Positions 33,601 through 47,190 of a stretch of DNA of 64,000 nucleotides are shown one piece after another; position 1 is the stretch's first letter, and every line of letters starts with the position of its first letter. Under the pieces are notes generated by a model. That model was not told where the DNA came from and searched no databases. It was given only the letters and a program-made list of their open reading frames with translations. The stretch lies in contig NC_091014.1 in assembly GCF_041296385.1 (NCBI RefSeq), forward strand, positions 20,435,578 to 20,499,577, written 5' to 3'. The translations under genes and the position numbers were made by a program. Source of the stretch: Aphelocoma coerulescens (taxonomy: Eukaryota > Chordata > Aves > Passeriformes > Corvidae).

Positions 33601-36600
33601 TATGCTTAGCATGCGTGACTCACTGAAGTGTGGTGAGTAGGAGGTTCTGTGTAGTAACCTGAATTGTACTGAAGATACAGTACACTTTTTATGGTTTTTC
33701 TCTCTCTCTCTCTTCAGAGGCTCATGAACCAAACCTCCACGCAGCACAGATGAATAGGATTTTGGATATTTTTCTTAACCAATTTTATGTGATTAGTGAT
33801 TATTAAAGATGTACAAACTGTTTTACAAACAGTGGGATGGAAACTGGCAAGAGGAACAGAAGCTAAGGCACAAAACCGAGAGAAGCCTATCTGCTTTTCT
33901 GAAAATGATTGCCTATTGTAATCAACATAACTTTTATACTAGGAACATCTTCCACATGTCAGCTAATGCAGCCTAAATGATTCCTTTCTGTAGTTTTGGG
34001 GCTCAGGTCCATATAAGTCAGTCAAATTACATCATTGCATGCAGATGCTAAAAACTCTGCTGGTCTCAGTGCTCTGCAGTCTCATTTTGCATCCTGCTTA
34101 TGCCAACTCAGAATGTAAGTGTAAAAACACTTCAAGTGAATCAAACTTCAGAAATACAAATTTCAGCTACAATGAGTAATTGGATCCCTGTCTGACCAAG
34201 TGGACAGAAAAAGCTAGTGTTACAAAATTTTACACTAGGAAAAAAATAAATTAAAGGATAACAGTCATTTCCACAGAGTGCACACAGAAGACATGAACAG
34301 AGCGTGAACTTAGCTAACCCCTGCAAAACTTATCCCTAAACCAGAACAAGCATAGATTAATTCCTATTGCCCAATCACTCTTCTAATTCCACAAAATTAC
34401 ATCAAATATTTCCCTTCATCCTGTTGTCCCTTCAGACCCATCTCTCCTCCTCAAAAGCAGGAAACGGTAATGTGAATTCTGGAGGCCTGAACAATTTCAC
34501 ATCTATTTTGTTCCACTATAGAACTTACAATTCTGGTTTTGTTACATTATTCCTTGCAATGTGTTTATCAGTAAGAACAAGCATGACAAATTCATCCTGT
34601 ATTCATTGTTAGACATTATCTTATTTTACAAATTTGGGCTGTCCAAGCAAGTAGAAATACTGTCATATCTCACAAACACTGGCAAGTATTAACTACTCAT
34701 AAATAGGCTTTTTCCACATTATTGAATTGTTACAGTATAGGTACTGTGATTTCTATGAATTTGTTTAAAAAAAAAAGGAGGAAATCTGTATTTCCTACAA
34801 AAAATGCAACCTGAAAAATCCACTAGCACTAGCTCCTTCTTATACTCTTATAGTCAGTGCTTTGCTCACAAATTCTCTACTTTCCCAGTAAAATGTCTCA
34901 GTGCAGGAAGGCAGGTTTTAGTCACCTAGAATGATTTAACTGCATGACTGAAGGAAAGGTCAAATCAGAAGGAACGTTTGGGAGGACTAGGAAGGAAATG
35001 GGTAAACAAAGAAACAGAATGAGGTGGATCTTATTACAAGAAGTTGACCTGATGTGCTTTCTCATCAGGACTGTTGAACACTGCTCTAGTTCCCTAAGTA
35101 ACTTGCAGCTCTGTACACAGAGCAGTACCTCCCTTCCCAAAGACCACCTGCACAAAGTTGTCTTGAAATCTTTTTTAAAACACTGAGAAGTTGCTGAGAT
35201 ACTTAATTCACATCATATACAATTTTGTGTGCATGTGAAAGAAGGAATATAAAAAGACAAATCATGAATCATCCATTTTAAGCATCCTTTTACTGGATGT
35301 AACCACTACAGTAAATAGGGGTCTCAAGACAGCTGTCAGATAAAAAATGGAAATAGGCAGCTAATGAAAGGAGATTTTTAAAAAGAAAATTGTTTGAAGG
35401 GTAAGCTGATGACTTAGAGGAGAGGGATGACAGTACATAGATGAATAAATCTATGAGGAGAGTCTCAAAATGCAAGTAAGATCATCATTCTTTCAATCTC
35501 TCTCAACTTCCTTGATTTTGATTGTGGCCTCAGGGCATGACTGCAACACACACACACGAAATAATAAACAGTGCAATAGGTCTTTAAGGCATTCTCTATT
35601 TCAGAGGAGCTCTTGACCTATGAACATCCTGGAAATAGTTTTTTTGGCACTGTCATAAATAAATTGGGCCATTTGTTGCTTGAGGGGGCCATTCTGGCAA
35701 GACTTTTCAGAACATAAAATAGGGCATGGCTGCTGACAGATGTTGAACATGTCCTTTTGAATGCATTGAAAAGATGCTAAAGAATACAAATGGACTGAAA
35801 AAAATAGTGTAAGCAAAGAAAAAATAATATATTTATATTCTTCATTCATTTTAAGTTTGGAGGAAAGCTTCAAGTCTTTGCTATATTTATAATATAAAAG
35901 TTAAGAGCTGTCCATGTTTTTAAACATATTGACTTCCTAAAAATAAAACGAAAAAACTAATTGGTAATGTTCATAAAATGGAAGTATTTACATTAATTAA
36001 AATTCCTTTTTTTTTTTTTTTCTTGGAAATATTGAAATAGAAAAGCTTTCCAACAAAGGTAGGGAGCTTTTTTATTAGAGAGCGTTTCTACTATCCAAAG
36101 TCCCAGGACTTACAGCATGTAGGATCACAAAGAGGTTTGAATGTTTTCCATTACTCTAAAAGAATTCTGAAGTCAAATTTCTGAAAAAGCAACCAGAATG
36201 ATGCTTCATGCCTCAGTGTCACAAAATTGTTGACCAACACCAGCATATTTTCCTGCTAGCCTACATATAGGCTCCTTCAGGTTATGAAAAATCTTAGTTC
36301 CCTGCTTATAATGGATCAGATTAAACAGAAAAAAAAAAAGAATTACAATTGTATTCAGCAGTTGTATCTCTTTCCTGGTGCTAGTTTTGTAAAGAGCAAA
36401 AAAACCAAATAATTCAGGCCAGAGAAATAAAAAAGAGTTTCCTCCATGTGGAATTAATCATCTCTTGTAGAAGAGGTGAACATTGCCCAAGGAACATATT
36501 TAATTTAAATCAATGACTGTGGTTCAAGCGTGACAAGTATTCTGTAAGATCTCCTGATTTAGAGGATGAAGTATCCTTGTCCAGAATCCCATATGATTTT

Positions 36601-38879
36601 TACCTACGTATGTCCTGCTTCATCAAAAATGTCACATTGGTCACCAAAATTATTTATGAATTGCCCACACAGAGTTGGATTCACCCCTTGGCAGGTTGCA
36701 TTAAAGCTGAGATCCAGTAAACCCCAGATATCTCAGATACCTGGTTACACTGAACAATTATTAAAAAAATAGCCAAGGTCTCCTGTAGTTGATATCCTGG
36801 GATTTTCAGTCAACCAGGTGAAAAATTCCCAACCTTGTATAGAAGAAAGTAAACTTGTCTAGATGCTTTGTCATGGTGCTAGTTGAAAGCCTTGTCAAAA
36901 TGAAAATTCACTAGCATTTACATATTCTGTGACAATATGCCAATTTCTATGCATTTCTGATGGATATTTTAAATACACTTTAAAATATGTTCATCCATCT
37001 CTCCAAATATTATTTCCCTGTTAAACCTTAACCTTATGTGATTTCCAAGCACCAGGGTTTTTCACCTAGGGAGTAATGCTTTTTTTCCCCCATGACTAGG
37101 AATCCAACTTTCCACTCATTTTCCAATGTGAAAGTTTATATTTCCTTGCTTACCTTAGATATACTGCTTTTCTATTTGCAAATTAGTTTTGTTTGTGTAG
37201 GTGTGGCTGGACTCTTCATCCAAACTGGCTGCCTCAAAAGCTCAAAAATCATCAGTCAACCCTCACAACATATCAAACCCCACAGTTACAATGAAAAATC
37301 ACGTGATAGGACAGTTCTTTTGGAAATCTAAAAATATGCTGGTTATAGAACTGATAAATGTCCAGAAACATCCCCTTCAAACTTCTCTTAAATTTCATAG
37401 ATTCAGTAAAATTAGAGCATTTCCTGAGCAGTTCAGCGTCACCAAGTACCTGCCAAGTCTCCTGATCAGCCCTGCAGCAGTTTAGTTCAGGGTCAGAGAT
37501 CCCAGAGTTGCCAGTGTGCATGCCAGCTGGAATGGAAGAGATATAAATAAAACATGTTGGAGGGGATGGTAGTGAGGGAAAGTAGTTGTTCTTTTCCTGT
37601 GCATCCCTGCGGTTGGCGATCACAATTCCACAGCAGCCCTGCCTGAACCACTCCATCTAGAATAAAATGTTTGTGTTGTTTATAGCAGTAGGGCAGATTG
37701 AAAATATGAAAATGCATTCATCATGTAATTAGGAAAGTTAGCATACAATGCAAGCTGAGGTTTGAATGCTATGCCTGTACCCAGGCTGGGAGTACTCAAG
37801 TGGCAATCGACCTACCACTGGTAGCAGTGTATGTAGACAATATTTGGTGCCTAGGTAAGAACCCAGCATCCCTGGCAGCCACATTCTTCACAATCAAAAT
37901 GTTTATCATTATTGGAATTTATTAAACTTTAATTGTTTTTCCTGCAGTTTTTCATGCCAGGTATCTGCTTAAAGCTGATTCATTTTGATGTTTCTGATAA
38001 AAATGTTCAGTCATTTCCAAGAATGATAGCAGAGAGGATGCACACAATGGCTGTTCTGAAAACCTCTTGCATGATTTTCAATGAGAACCCTAGATAGCTC
38101 AAATGCATCTTTACTTGACATAAGGGGTAAACAAAACAGAGATAGAGAAGAGAAAATGAGGGTAAAGAGAAGTAAAATAAAGGGGGAAATAGTTAAATAA
38201 ATCTTCTGCTTCCATCATAGTTGATTCATTCTTTGCACAGTATTCAAGACAGTCACTTCAAGGAATTTCTGGCAGAAATTTATCAGACATTACTTTGAGT
38301 ATTGTACTTAAGGAGGAAAATAAAATAAGACCACAAACTCCACCTGGTATTCAGGAAGATGTCTCATTGCATTGTCTTCAGGTAGCAGAAGCAATTTTGT
38401 CTGACATCTTCCAGTTAGTAATAATACCCTGATTTCATATGCCACTGGCATACTAGCCCATTACTTAATTGGTTAATAAACAGGTATATTCAATAATCAT
38501 TGTGGACTGTGCCAAACTGCCAGTCTTTGTTCCAGAAACATATGCTGACAATTAATAATGATGATTTAATAAAAGGATCTATTACAAGCAGTTTTTGGTT
38601 GCTACGAATTTGTACAGGGGAGAAAGCGTACTCAGGCTTTCAAGGTCTTCTGCATCTACGAGGAAAGGAAACAAGCAAAGTGGTTGATGTAATATGGGTG
38701 CTTTCCCTTGATTAAGTGAAGAGGGTGACAAAGAAAGCAAGCAAACACAAGAAGATCCATCCAGAACTGTGAGATATCAACCTGTAGGGATTCTATGATA
38801 ACAGTGCTAAGAGACTGCATTAACACAGCCAGAAAATACAAGCAGATAATCAACTGACAGTGAAAATGGCAGAGTGGAT
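30680..38879. other. Non-coding AT-rich host sequence
   Basis: No gene or RNA recognised over 8.2 kb. Minor features: A19 at about 33437-33455, a (CT)n tract at 33698-33716, T15 at 36007-36021. The somewhat GC-richer segment 30900-31400 contains no domain-like frame. Confidence 0.5.
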
Positions 38880-39470
38880 AAATCTGGTTCAACAGGGAGT
38901 CTTTATTCAGAGGGACTGACACTGCTGTGTCGTGACGCAGTTCGGAGGGCTGCAGTGAGGCTGGCATGTGGCTCTGCCAGAACAATAGTGATTGACTACA
39001 GATGGGCACTTCCTCTCCAAAAACACTCCTCACAGCTCACTGGCAGGGAGGGATACGCAGACACAAGCTCCAGTCTCCATGGTAACCACTTACTTCAGCG
39101 TGACATCAAGCCCAGATCAAAACTCCATAGGCGTCAGATAGTACATGCTGTTTCTTTCCTTGAATTAATAATATTGATTTAAAAGGCAGGTTCCATTAAC
39201 TGTTTCTACTCTATGCTGGGGATAATTACTGTCTGTGGTGCTGGTATTATTCCAGTGACTTGAAAACAGGAAGCGTAGAATCGAGTTAAATAATTCATGC
39301 TGTGCTGCTGCTCACTCTGTTCTTGGAAGCAGAATTATTGCTAACTGGGCATGGTAATTTCAGCACAGGGGTGATAGGATTACAAAATGTCTAATTGCCC
39401 TCTCATGCGATAAGATTACTTTTCTGAAAATGGTTTAATTCTTCCAAGCAGAGGCAAACAATCCAGACAA
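38880..39470. promoter_or_regulatory. Candidate regulatory/conserved non-coding element
   Basis: A motif cluster: a CRE-like TGACGCAG (38933-38940), an RFX X-box-like GTCTCCATGGTAACC (39073-39087; the right half GGTAAC fits the consensus perfectly, the left half has one deviation), and a second CRE/ATF-like TGACATCA (39101-39108). Downstream (39180-39470) there are homeodomain-like TAATTG and GATAAG words and rather balanced composition. X-boxes next to CREs occur in real enhancers and promoters, but chance matches are possible and conservation cannot be tested here. Confidence 0.3.
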
Positions 39471-41540
39471 GTGACAAAACAAGAACAGCCTGCATGAATA
39501 CTGCTGAGATTTTCCTTCTGAAAGCAGTGAAAAGTGTAGTCAAGGCTTCATTCTCCTTCCCACACCCTGTGCCCTTCCCTTCCCAAAAAAAAAGCTTTTC
39601 TAAAGCAAACAGCCAATGATGAGAGTCTAGAGGGGAGGGAGCTCCTTACACAACTCCTTAGAAGTTCCTCTCTCAGTTATATGATGTTAGCAGGCTCTGT
39701 GGGGCTTCTCAGTTAATCTTCCAAAGCTGCAAGGTTGGTAGTTGTGATACAGTGTGTCAGGGTGGGCTTGCTTGTAAAATTGGAGAAAAGTGGAAGAAAA
39801 AGCTTCATGTTTCTGTGATACATGCTAAGTGTGTCAAGGAGAAAAGCCTGAACAAAACAGGACAGTTCCACTTCTTAGTGAGGGCTGGAAATCAGAGATT
39901 TTTTTACAGTCTGGGCAGAAATATTTTTGGTATCTGAACAAGCCTTTTTGTTCACAAAAAGAAAGCTGCAGCTTTGGGGATATATTAGGAGACTGAGTGT
40001 GTGTTAGCATTCAAGAATGTCAGAGACAATGAATCACCTGGGCAGTAGGTCACCCAATGCCTAAGCAAATGCTCTTACTCACTATGAGAAGTGTTGATTA
40101 GCTGACTTGTTTGGAAATCTTGAAGGAGAATGGATTTCTTGAAGGAACTGAAGGTTCATCTGATTCTGCATTTGCATTGGAGGAAAACACATACACTTAA
40201 TGAACTTCCACACCAGACTACAAGCTACCTACATAACTCAAGGGGCTCACAGGACTAAGCAGTCAAAGTAGGCAGGAACAGGTTAACTGCTTCAGACTAA
40301 GAATTCACCTAACCCAGTAACCATAAGCCTACACCAGGAGAATGGAAGGAGAGGGCAAGAACAGACCACCAAGAGCAAGAACAGGGAAATAACTGCATTT
40401 TCCCCATTTTTTCCCTGTCTACTTTCTGCAGATGGGGATCTGTCAAATTTACATACACAGTCTATTTAGTAATCTCCAAAGGATTTTTCTTCCATTTCCA
40501 CTGAAAGAAAAAGCCTGTTTTTATCCACAACATCCTTTGCCATAATTATATAATAATAATAGGTCTATTACTTAATTTAACTAAAGCTTTTTTTCTTTTC
40601 TTTTGTTGTAAAACTGTCATCTACTACATTTATCCCAGAGCCTCTAGTTCCTAAACAGGCAGTGAAGTGTCAACCTCTGTGAAACCCTTCCATGTCACTT
40701 GGAAGTGGAGTGGGAGAAGACAGTCTGGATAGCTGCCCAAGTTTAGGGGGATATTTGAATATATGAGTTTTCATATAGGAGAGATTTAAATGGGCAGAAT
40801 TATTTCTCTAATGATTTCTTGTTTAAATTACTCTAAAAAATATGTATTAGTCAGAAAATTAACATGGTGTGGTGCTAATGGGAGAAATTCAGTGAGGACA
40901 GTCCTGTTTTTGTGACAAAGAAGGATCCAAAATTGGAAAGACAGGACCATTTAAAGAATCTGAATGAGCTGAGACACTGGATGTCAGGGGCATATTAAAG
41001 TTATTTCAGATATTGTGCAATCTAAGACATCAGTCTGCATTTTGCTTGTGGTCTGAACTCACTGTGCACATGGTGTATAACCTGCAGTGGTGGTTCCCAC
41101 CAGCCACATCTAGAATGAGAAACAGTTCTGAGGTGTTCAGCATCACACCTACTACTTGCTGGCAACTGCTAGCCATGACTGTCCTTCAAACTCAGGGTTA
41201 GGGTTTGGGCACAGCCGGAGGCTGTTGTTTTCTGACTAACTCAGAGCAATTGACATTTCTAAAAGTGGATTGTTGAAATGTGCTAGTCATAACATTCTGT
41301 TATCTTCTTCCCAACTTCACAAAGCGCATGCTTAATTCAACCATTCCATCTAAATGGTTTTTACCATGTAGATCTCAGTGTCTTTCCCTCAGCCATCTGT
41401 CAGTGGTACTGACACAGTTCACAGGGCTTTGGAATTAAAAATCAGAATCACCACAACAAAATTCAAGATAAGGGGAAATATACTGAATATTGTTTTCTCT
41501 CTTACATACACATACATATATGTATGCATTTATATAGTCA
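39471..41540. other. Non-coding host sequence
   Basis: No recognised gene or repeat family. A perfect 16-bp palindrome, CATACATATATGTATG, lies at 41511-41526 in a short TA/CA-rich tract. Confidence 0.5.
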
Positions 41541-41606
41541 GGTCTTTGACTACATGATGCTTATGGGTCTCTTCCAACTACAGCTATTCTATGCTTTTAT
41601 GATTTA
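41541..41606 (+). mobile_element. CR1 LINE 3' end remnant
   Basis: It has the CR1 terminal text in degenerate form: CTACATGATGCTTATGGGTC at 41550-41569, TCTTCCAAC at 41571-41579, then ATTCTATGCTTTTATGATTT at 41586-41605, a worn octamer tail. Confidence 0.6.
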
Positions 41607-41632
41607 AAAACATACAAAATTGCTGAGAATGT

Positions 41633-41682
41633 TCCACTAGGATAGAGGGTTTAACTTTAACTCCACTAGGATAGAGGGTTTA
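41633..41682 (+). repeat. 21-bp direct duplication, period 29
   Basis: The unit starting TCCACTAGGATAG is present exactly at 41633-41653 and 41662-41682, just 3' of the CR1 remnant. Confidence 0.9.
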
Positions 41683-44600
41683 TTCTACCCTCCTGTAGCC
41701 ACTGTCCCAATGTTGTAGTAATGGACAGGAGCTCCCTCTCACATGCAGGCCCCAGGCCTCTGGTAATGCTCTTTATGCGAGCATGGGGAAAAAAAGATGA
41801 TCTCTCAACAGAACAGATATAAGTATGAAAATACACTGAAAACTAAGGGAGACAATGAGAAAATACTAATACATTTTAAAGATGGTTTATATATTGACAT
41901 ACTAGCTGTCAACCAGAAATACATGAGAGCTTAGCACTTCATTAGGAACAGCCTATCCACAGACTGAGATGCAATATGTAAGAGAATGAAGCTGGCCTTT
42001 TGAAAACGCATACATGAGGAGAACATATTTGGGACAAAAGTGAGGGAAGAGATGCTAGGACTAGAAAAAAAAGTGTAAGGCCTGCTTTCTTGTGAAATTT
42101 GCCTCTTTAAATAATTTAAAGCAGTACAAATTTTATCCTAAGCTGCATCTGGCCTCAGAAGTCCCAAAATCAGCTAACTTGTTTCCCCACACAAGGCGGC
42201 ATAGCTCAGGGGCTGACTGCACTGTTTGTCATCACGCAGGAGTGTTGTAGACAAAATAGTTGTTGGCACATGAGAAGAATGGACTTTGTAGGAAGTATCT
42301 TTTATCAGGTTACCTGACATAATGGGAAGAAATAGACAGGCCTCTGATGATAAAACCTTTCAGAGCAGGAAAACAGACTGCATTGTCTCTACTCATGTGG
42401 AGTTCCTCTTACAAGATTTTTATGGTGCTTGTAATTTCAGGCAATTAAATTATGAAATATTTATATAAAGCTGGTTAATAGCATATTCTAACAATATTAG
42501 CATAACAATATTGTCATTGCCTAAAGTTACATGATTTGCAGTAAAAAACAGCAATTGGAGATATACAGGAGAGTTGTTAAACAGCCATAGGAATGTACAG
42601 ACAAAAAAGACATGGAAATAAGACCCTGAAACAAAAGCTATTGGATATCCTTTCAAAGCTGTACTGTTTTCTGCTCATATATGTAAAAATTGGTATGAAC
42701 ATTATGTTTCAATCTTTGCAATATTGTCGCAACATTTTATTTTTAATATGCATTTTGACATGGGTTTCTTAAGGCATTTATAGCTTAACGGATGGTACAT
42801 TTCCTTGTCAGACCACACTTACTACATTTTGTATTATTGATTAATTTTCAGTGAATTGGAAAGAGAAGTCAAGGTGTCAAAGATAATGAAATTCCTGCAA
42901 GTACCATGAAGAATATTGCTTGGTTAAAGGAGAACACTAGAAAGAGAAAGACAGGCAGAATTCATCTGTTATATGTCTTGTTTTGGCAGCAGAACACATG
43001 TACCTACTGGCCAGTCAGCCAAGTGTACTGACTGGCAAACACAAATGTGCACAGCTTTGGGCAGTCACAGCTAATGACTAATTTCATCTGTTCTGTGGTT
43101 CATGAAACAACCTACTCTTATAGCCTTATCTGCAGAAGTGTTGCAATACTAAAAATTGGCAAAATTGCCAGTAATGCTGAAGACATATGTTATCCTCTAC
43201 TGTCTAGACAAGTCAACTTCACATTACAAATAGCCTTACAAGTACATAAAAGCTCCTGAAAGCCATTTTCTGTAGCATAACATCCTACCAAATGCAGTGT
43301 TTAAATGCCACAGGGGTATATTCAGACTTCAGTGTTCACAATATTTAACATCTTATAAACCAAGGCTTAGCAGCACTGGAGAGTACCAACAACAATCATC
43401 TTGTACCTTTAGCTGGTGTGTTAGGAACGCTGTGGAGTCCTGGAATAGAGACATATGAAAGGAAGTAACTGAAGGTACAGCGGCCTAATGTTGGAAGCTG
43501 ATCTGCAATGCATGTTTGACTCCAACCCATGCAGTGTTCCTGTCCACCCCCACCCCATGACACCGCTGTACCCCCAAACAATCAGACACTTCAGGGACCG
43601 TTCTGCTAAAAACCACTTATTTTCCACTGGGTTTACCTTTTAATAGGATGAATGTCGTGATCCAGATGACCACAATGAGTGGTTCAAGAGTTCTCATCTG
43701 GCAGCAAAGGAGGAGTTTGCTCCTTTCACAGACAGAGCAGACTTAGCTTATGAAACCATAGCTCTAAGATGATTCAACAAACCACTACTCGTATTTCACA
43801 TGAGTGTTTTGCTAAAGGGACACATTGGGAAAACAAGACTGCAGAAGAGGTGCTAAGAAATATATCTGCCCTAATCTGCAATCAGCCTAGAATCTGCATC
43901 ACATTCCCTGTGCTCTGAAGGGATTGAAGTGGCCCATGAGCTCTGAAGGGATGTTTAGCAAGGTGAACCATTGTCTAAGTATGTGAGAAAGATGTTTATA
44001 TGCGAATATATATGTAGACAGAAAAATATTAGAGTGAATAATGATTCACTAATAGCTCAGTTGCAGCAATCGGGTGCAATGATTTTGGCCCCATTTTTGT
44101 GATGGACCACAATGTGGCTTGAATAATTCCTTAAAACGTGCTAGAAACTATGCTTAATGCCTGTACAATTTTTTAAAAAATACATAAACAAATCACAAAA
44201 TGTAAGCATTCATCTGGTCACACTGGCTATTCCCTTATAACATAATATTTAGTGGTTTGTATATAAATTTGAACACCACAATAATAAACCTTGGCACTAT
44301 AAATAGACCGACTTGCAAACCCTGACTTTTAAAAAGCAGAGCTCTATTCCAAGCTGGAACAATATGTTGTCCTTGGAAGCCTATTTTAAAGCTTTTCTTT
44401 AAGTGCAGGTTTTCTTTGTTCAGTGTTTTGTCACCGCAATGCAATGCTCCTATTGACTGTAGTAGCAAGAGCTGAAAAGAGTTTTTTGCAGACAAGGTTT
44501 TTTGTTTGTTTATTTGGGTGTTTTGTGTATATAAACATTGTTGAATGCCTTCAATTTCATTTGAAGGGCAACAAGAGGTCTTCAGCTCCTCAGATAAAAT

Positions 44601-45889
44601 AAGTGCTAGAAAATTGTTGCTCTTATAGTATGTGCCCATCTGCCCACTCATCTCTTACTCACTTTTTCTGTCTTTAATCAGACAGTTTTGTCTGTTAGAG
44701 AAAAAAAATTTTTAAAAAATTATATGTATAAAGCTTGTTGCTAATTATTAGCACTCTAAGATTGTCAGATAATACAATCTCCCTTTAATTTGATATTACA
44801 TCCTGTTCCTCAAACAACATAGGGAATAAGAAAAGAAAAACCATTTTAACAGAAAATGCCTGCTTAAGTTCGGTAGTTGCGTGAGCATGGCCCGGCCGTG
44901 CGTTACACAGAGGTCCCACATGCACACAGTCCATGTCTCCAGCTGGGGCTGCCCGCAAGCCCCCAGGGAATGCCACCTGCATGGTGAGCAGCAGGCAGTC
45001 CCTGGAGATTGCTTCTCCGGCTACAATTTCTCCTTAATGAGAAGGGGGAGGGGAGGAAGTGTTCTGAATTATAAAGGCAGAATGGGAAACCCCTGAAGTG
45101 ACAAAATGCTGAATTATTCATTGTGCAGTTTCTAATTGTTCTTGAAGTTAGTGGTACCATTTGTAGCTAAACCAGTTCAACATTGCCATTTTTCTCTCCA
45201 CTCCCTCCTTCCACAGTGCTAGAAAAGGGAAGAAGGAAAGGCATTCCTGAAATACATCAGTTGCAGTCCAGCAGTGAGCCAGAACGGAAAACCAGGTTAA
45301 AAAATTAAATGTTGCCAGTTATCTATAGGCATTCATTTCAATCTCAATTTTTAAATTTAATAAAATTACTCATTAACGGTCACAGCAATTTTGGGTCTAC
45401 ATCAGACCAGCCTCACCTGGTGTCCTATTTTCACATTGGGTATCTAGCATTAAGAGCTTCAGAGACAGCAGCAAGAAACCAAGTGCTGAACAATTATTGG
45501 CTAAACTGTCCATGAGGAAAATATTTTCATGTTCTTCCTGGAAGGAGATAGTGATTGGACAATGCCCAGATGCACAGAGGTGTGCACTAATAAAAGAAGA
45601 GAATCACAATTACACATGGCATTATCCAGATTAACCTGCAACTCCAGTTTGAATAGAACTGAAGTGACATCAGTCACAGTGACATCAGATAATAATAACT
45701 CATTCCATATATTAAGTATGCAGTGTGAGAGGAAAAATTACATTTCAAATGCTGTTTTTTGAAATTTTGTCTACTGTGCTCTACATAAGTAGAGCTAATT
45801 ACGGACATCCACTTGACACAGTCTTTGCATGCCATTATTACTCATTCCCTTATCATTTCACATCTTGAAACCACGTTTCCCCATCTAAA
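41683..45889. other. Non-coding host sequence
   Basis: Nothing gene-like. The small GC/CpG patch 44870-45010 may be a decayed repeat or regulatory sequence. The 138-codon minus-strand frame at 44235-44651 has no recognisable domain and low-complexity flanks. Confidence 0.5.
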
Positions 45890-46290
45890 TTAACTATTCC
45901 CACCTTTGAATCCCACATTTCTGTTTTCCGAATTTCTGTCCTCTGGCTCTAAAATCCTTCTGGTTTTACTGTAGCCTTTTGAGATGGTAAGATTAGAACT
46001 CATTGATTCATGTAATGGCATTATACATGCTAACATGTTGTTTCCTTTTTGACCACCAATGCAGAATGAGCAAAGGTCAATTAATCTGACACCACTACTT
46101 ATCCTTCCAATCGATATTGCCTCATTGTTTCCTTGTCCTCCCACATCTGCCTGTCTGTTGGTACACTCAGATTGCAAGGTTTTTCAGGCTACAGACTTTT
46201 TACTCTCTGTGTGTAATGGATGTGCACAGTAGAGGCCTGATCAGTGTCTGGAGATTTTGTTGCAATACAAATAGATAATATACAAATGAC
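45890..46290 (+). mobile_element. Possible ancient amniote interspersed repeat (LINE/SINE 3'-end-like)
   Basis: The segment 46165-46290 resembles the worn 3' end of an old amniote-wide repeat that finishes with a CAATACAAATA word (46263-46273). The upstream pyrimidine-rich part 45890-46150 may belong to it. Recognition is by overall word order only; the family is not named. Confidence 0.35.
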
Positions 46291-46399
46291 AAAGAATAAA
46301 GGGTTCACACTGGTGCCTTAGTATTTTTTTTTCCCAGAGTGACTTCAGCTGATTTAAAACCCAGTAATGTGTATAAATCAAATTATTTACTGGAATATA

Positions 46400-47190
46400 C
46401 ATTACTTAGCATTTATCTTTATTGAATTTCATTTGCCATCGAGCTGCACAACTCATTAGATTCCCTGAATCTATTAAATACAAAGTCTCAGATGGATATT
46501 CTGGCTAGGTAAGTCTCTATGCTGCAGATAGCTAGAAGCTAGGAAGGTATACCAGGAGAAATATTAATGTTTGCCATTCTTCTTGGTATGTTCTTTTCCT
46601 ACACGTTTGCTATCAGGAATAGAGTCCTGGAGAAAGCTGATTTATAATCTGGCCCGGTATAGCTATTCTAATGTTCTTAGGTCTTTCTGAAGTTTCCTGA
46701 GTTGATTAATATTAATAGCTGTGTCATATACAAATTTTGTCACCTTTTTGCTCTTTCCTTCTGTATGAACATTTTAAACTGTATGTAAATGAAATGAAAG
46801 GTCAGGCAACCTCACTTTCTTTTTTTTGATGAAATTTGAATGCCTTTGTATCCCTCACCAGGTTATTACTCCATGACAGTACTGTAAACCTATAAACCTA
46901 TCATTATTTAGCTGCCCCAAGGTCTTTCCATGTGGGATTTAGCAAGCACTTTTAAAATCACATTCAGTGTCTCCAATCCTATTTTGCTTACCATTTTGCT
47001 AATATACACCGGAAAGTCTTTAGAGCCAAACCCATATTGTATTCTTGTGTGAAGTCAAGCTTGTTTATTTTCCTTTCACCAGGAAGTTTTAGAAATTATA
47101 TTTGAATTACTATTTCAACCATTGTACCAGTTATTCAAAGAAAACTTGTCAGTATTCAGTGTTCAAATCTTTCTCAAAGCAGTTTTGGAG
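46400..47190 (-). mobile_element. Ancient CR1-like LINE fragment, antisense
   Basis: The same style of text as 9580-10750: blocks about 46415-46440 (TTGAATTTCATTTGCCAT at 46423-46440), 46725-46750 (CAAATTTTGTCACC) and 46930-47085 fit the antisense of an old CR1-type LINE. Indels are frequent and the ends are uncertain. Confidence 0.5.

Noticed and set aside
33698..33717. Strong polypyrimidine tract plus CAG as a 3' splice site
   Set aside because: No coding frame or donor site follows; (CT)n simple repeats give this by chance.
37273..37656. 127-codon minus-strand frame, overlapping 94- and 79-codon + strand frames
   Set aside because: Overlapping frames on both strands with no domain suggest chance openness.
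42196..42220. tRNA-like A box (TAGCTCAGGGG)
   Set aside because: No B box or cloverleaf follows within the expected distance.
44235..44651. 138-codon minus-strand frame
   Set aside because: No recognisable domain, AT-rich random composition, no promoter or splice context.
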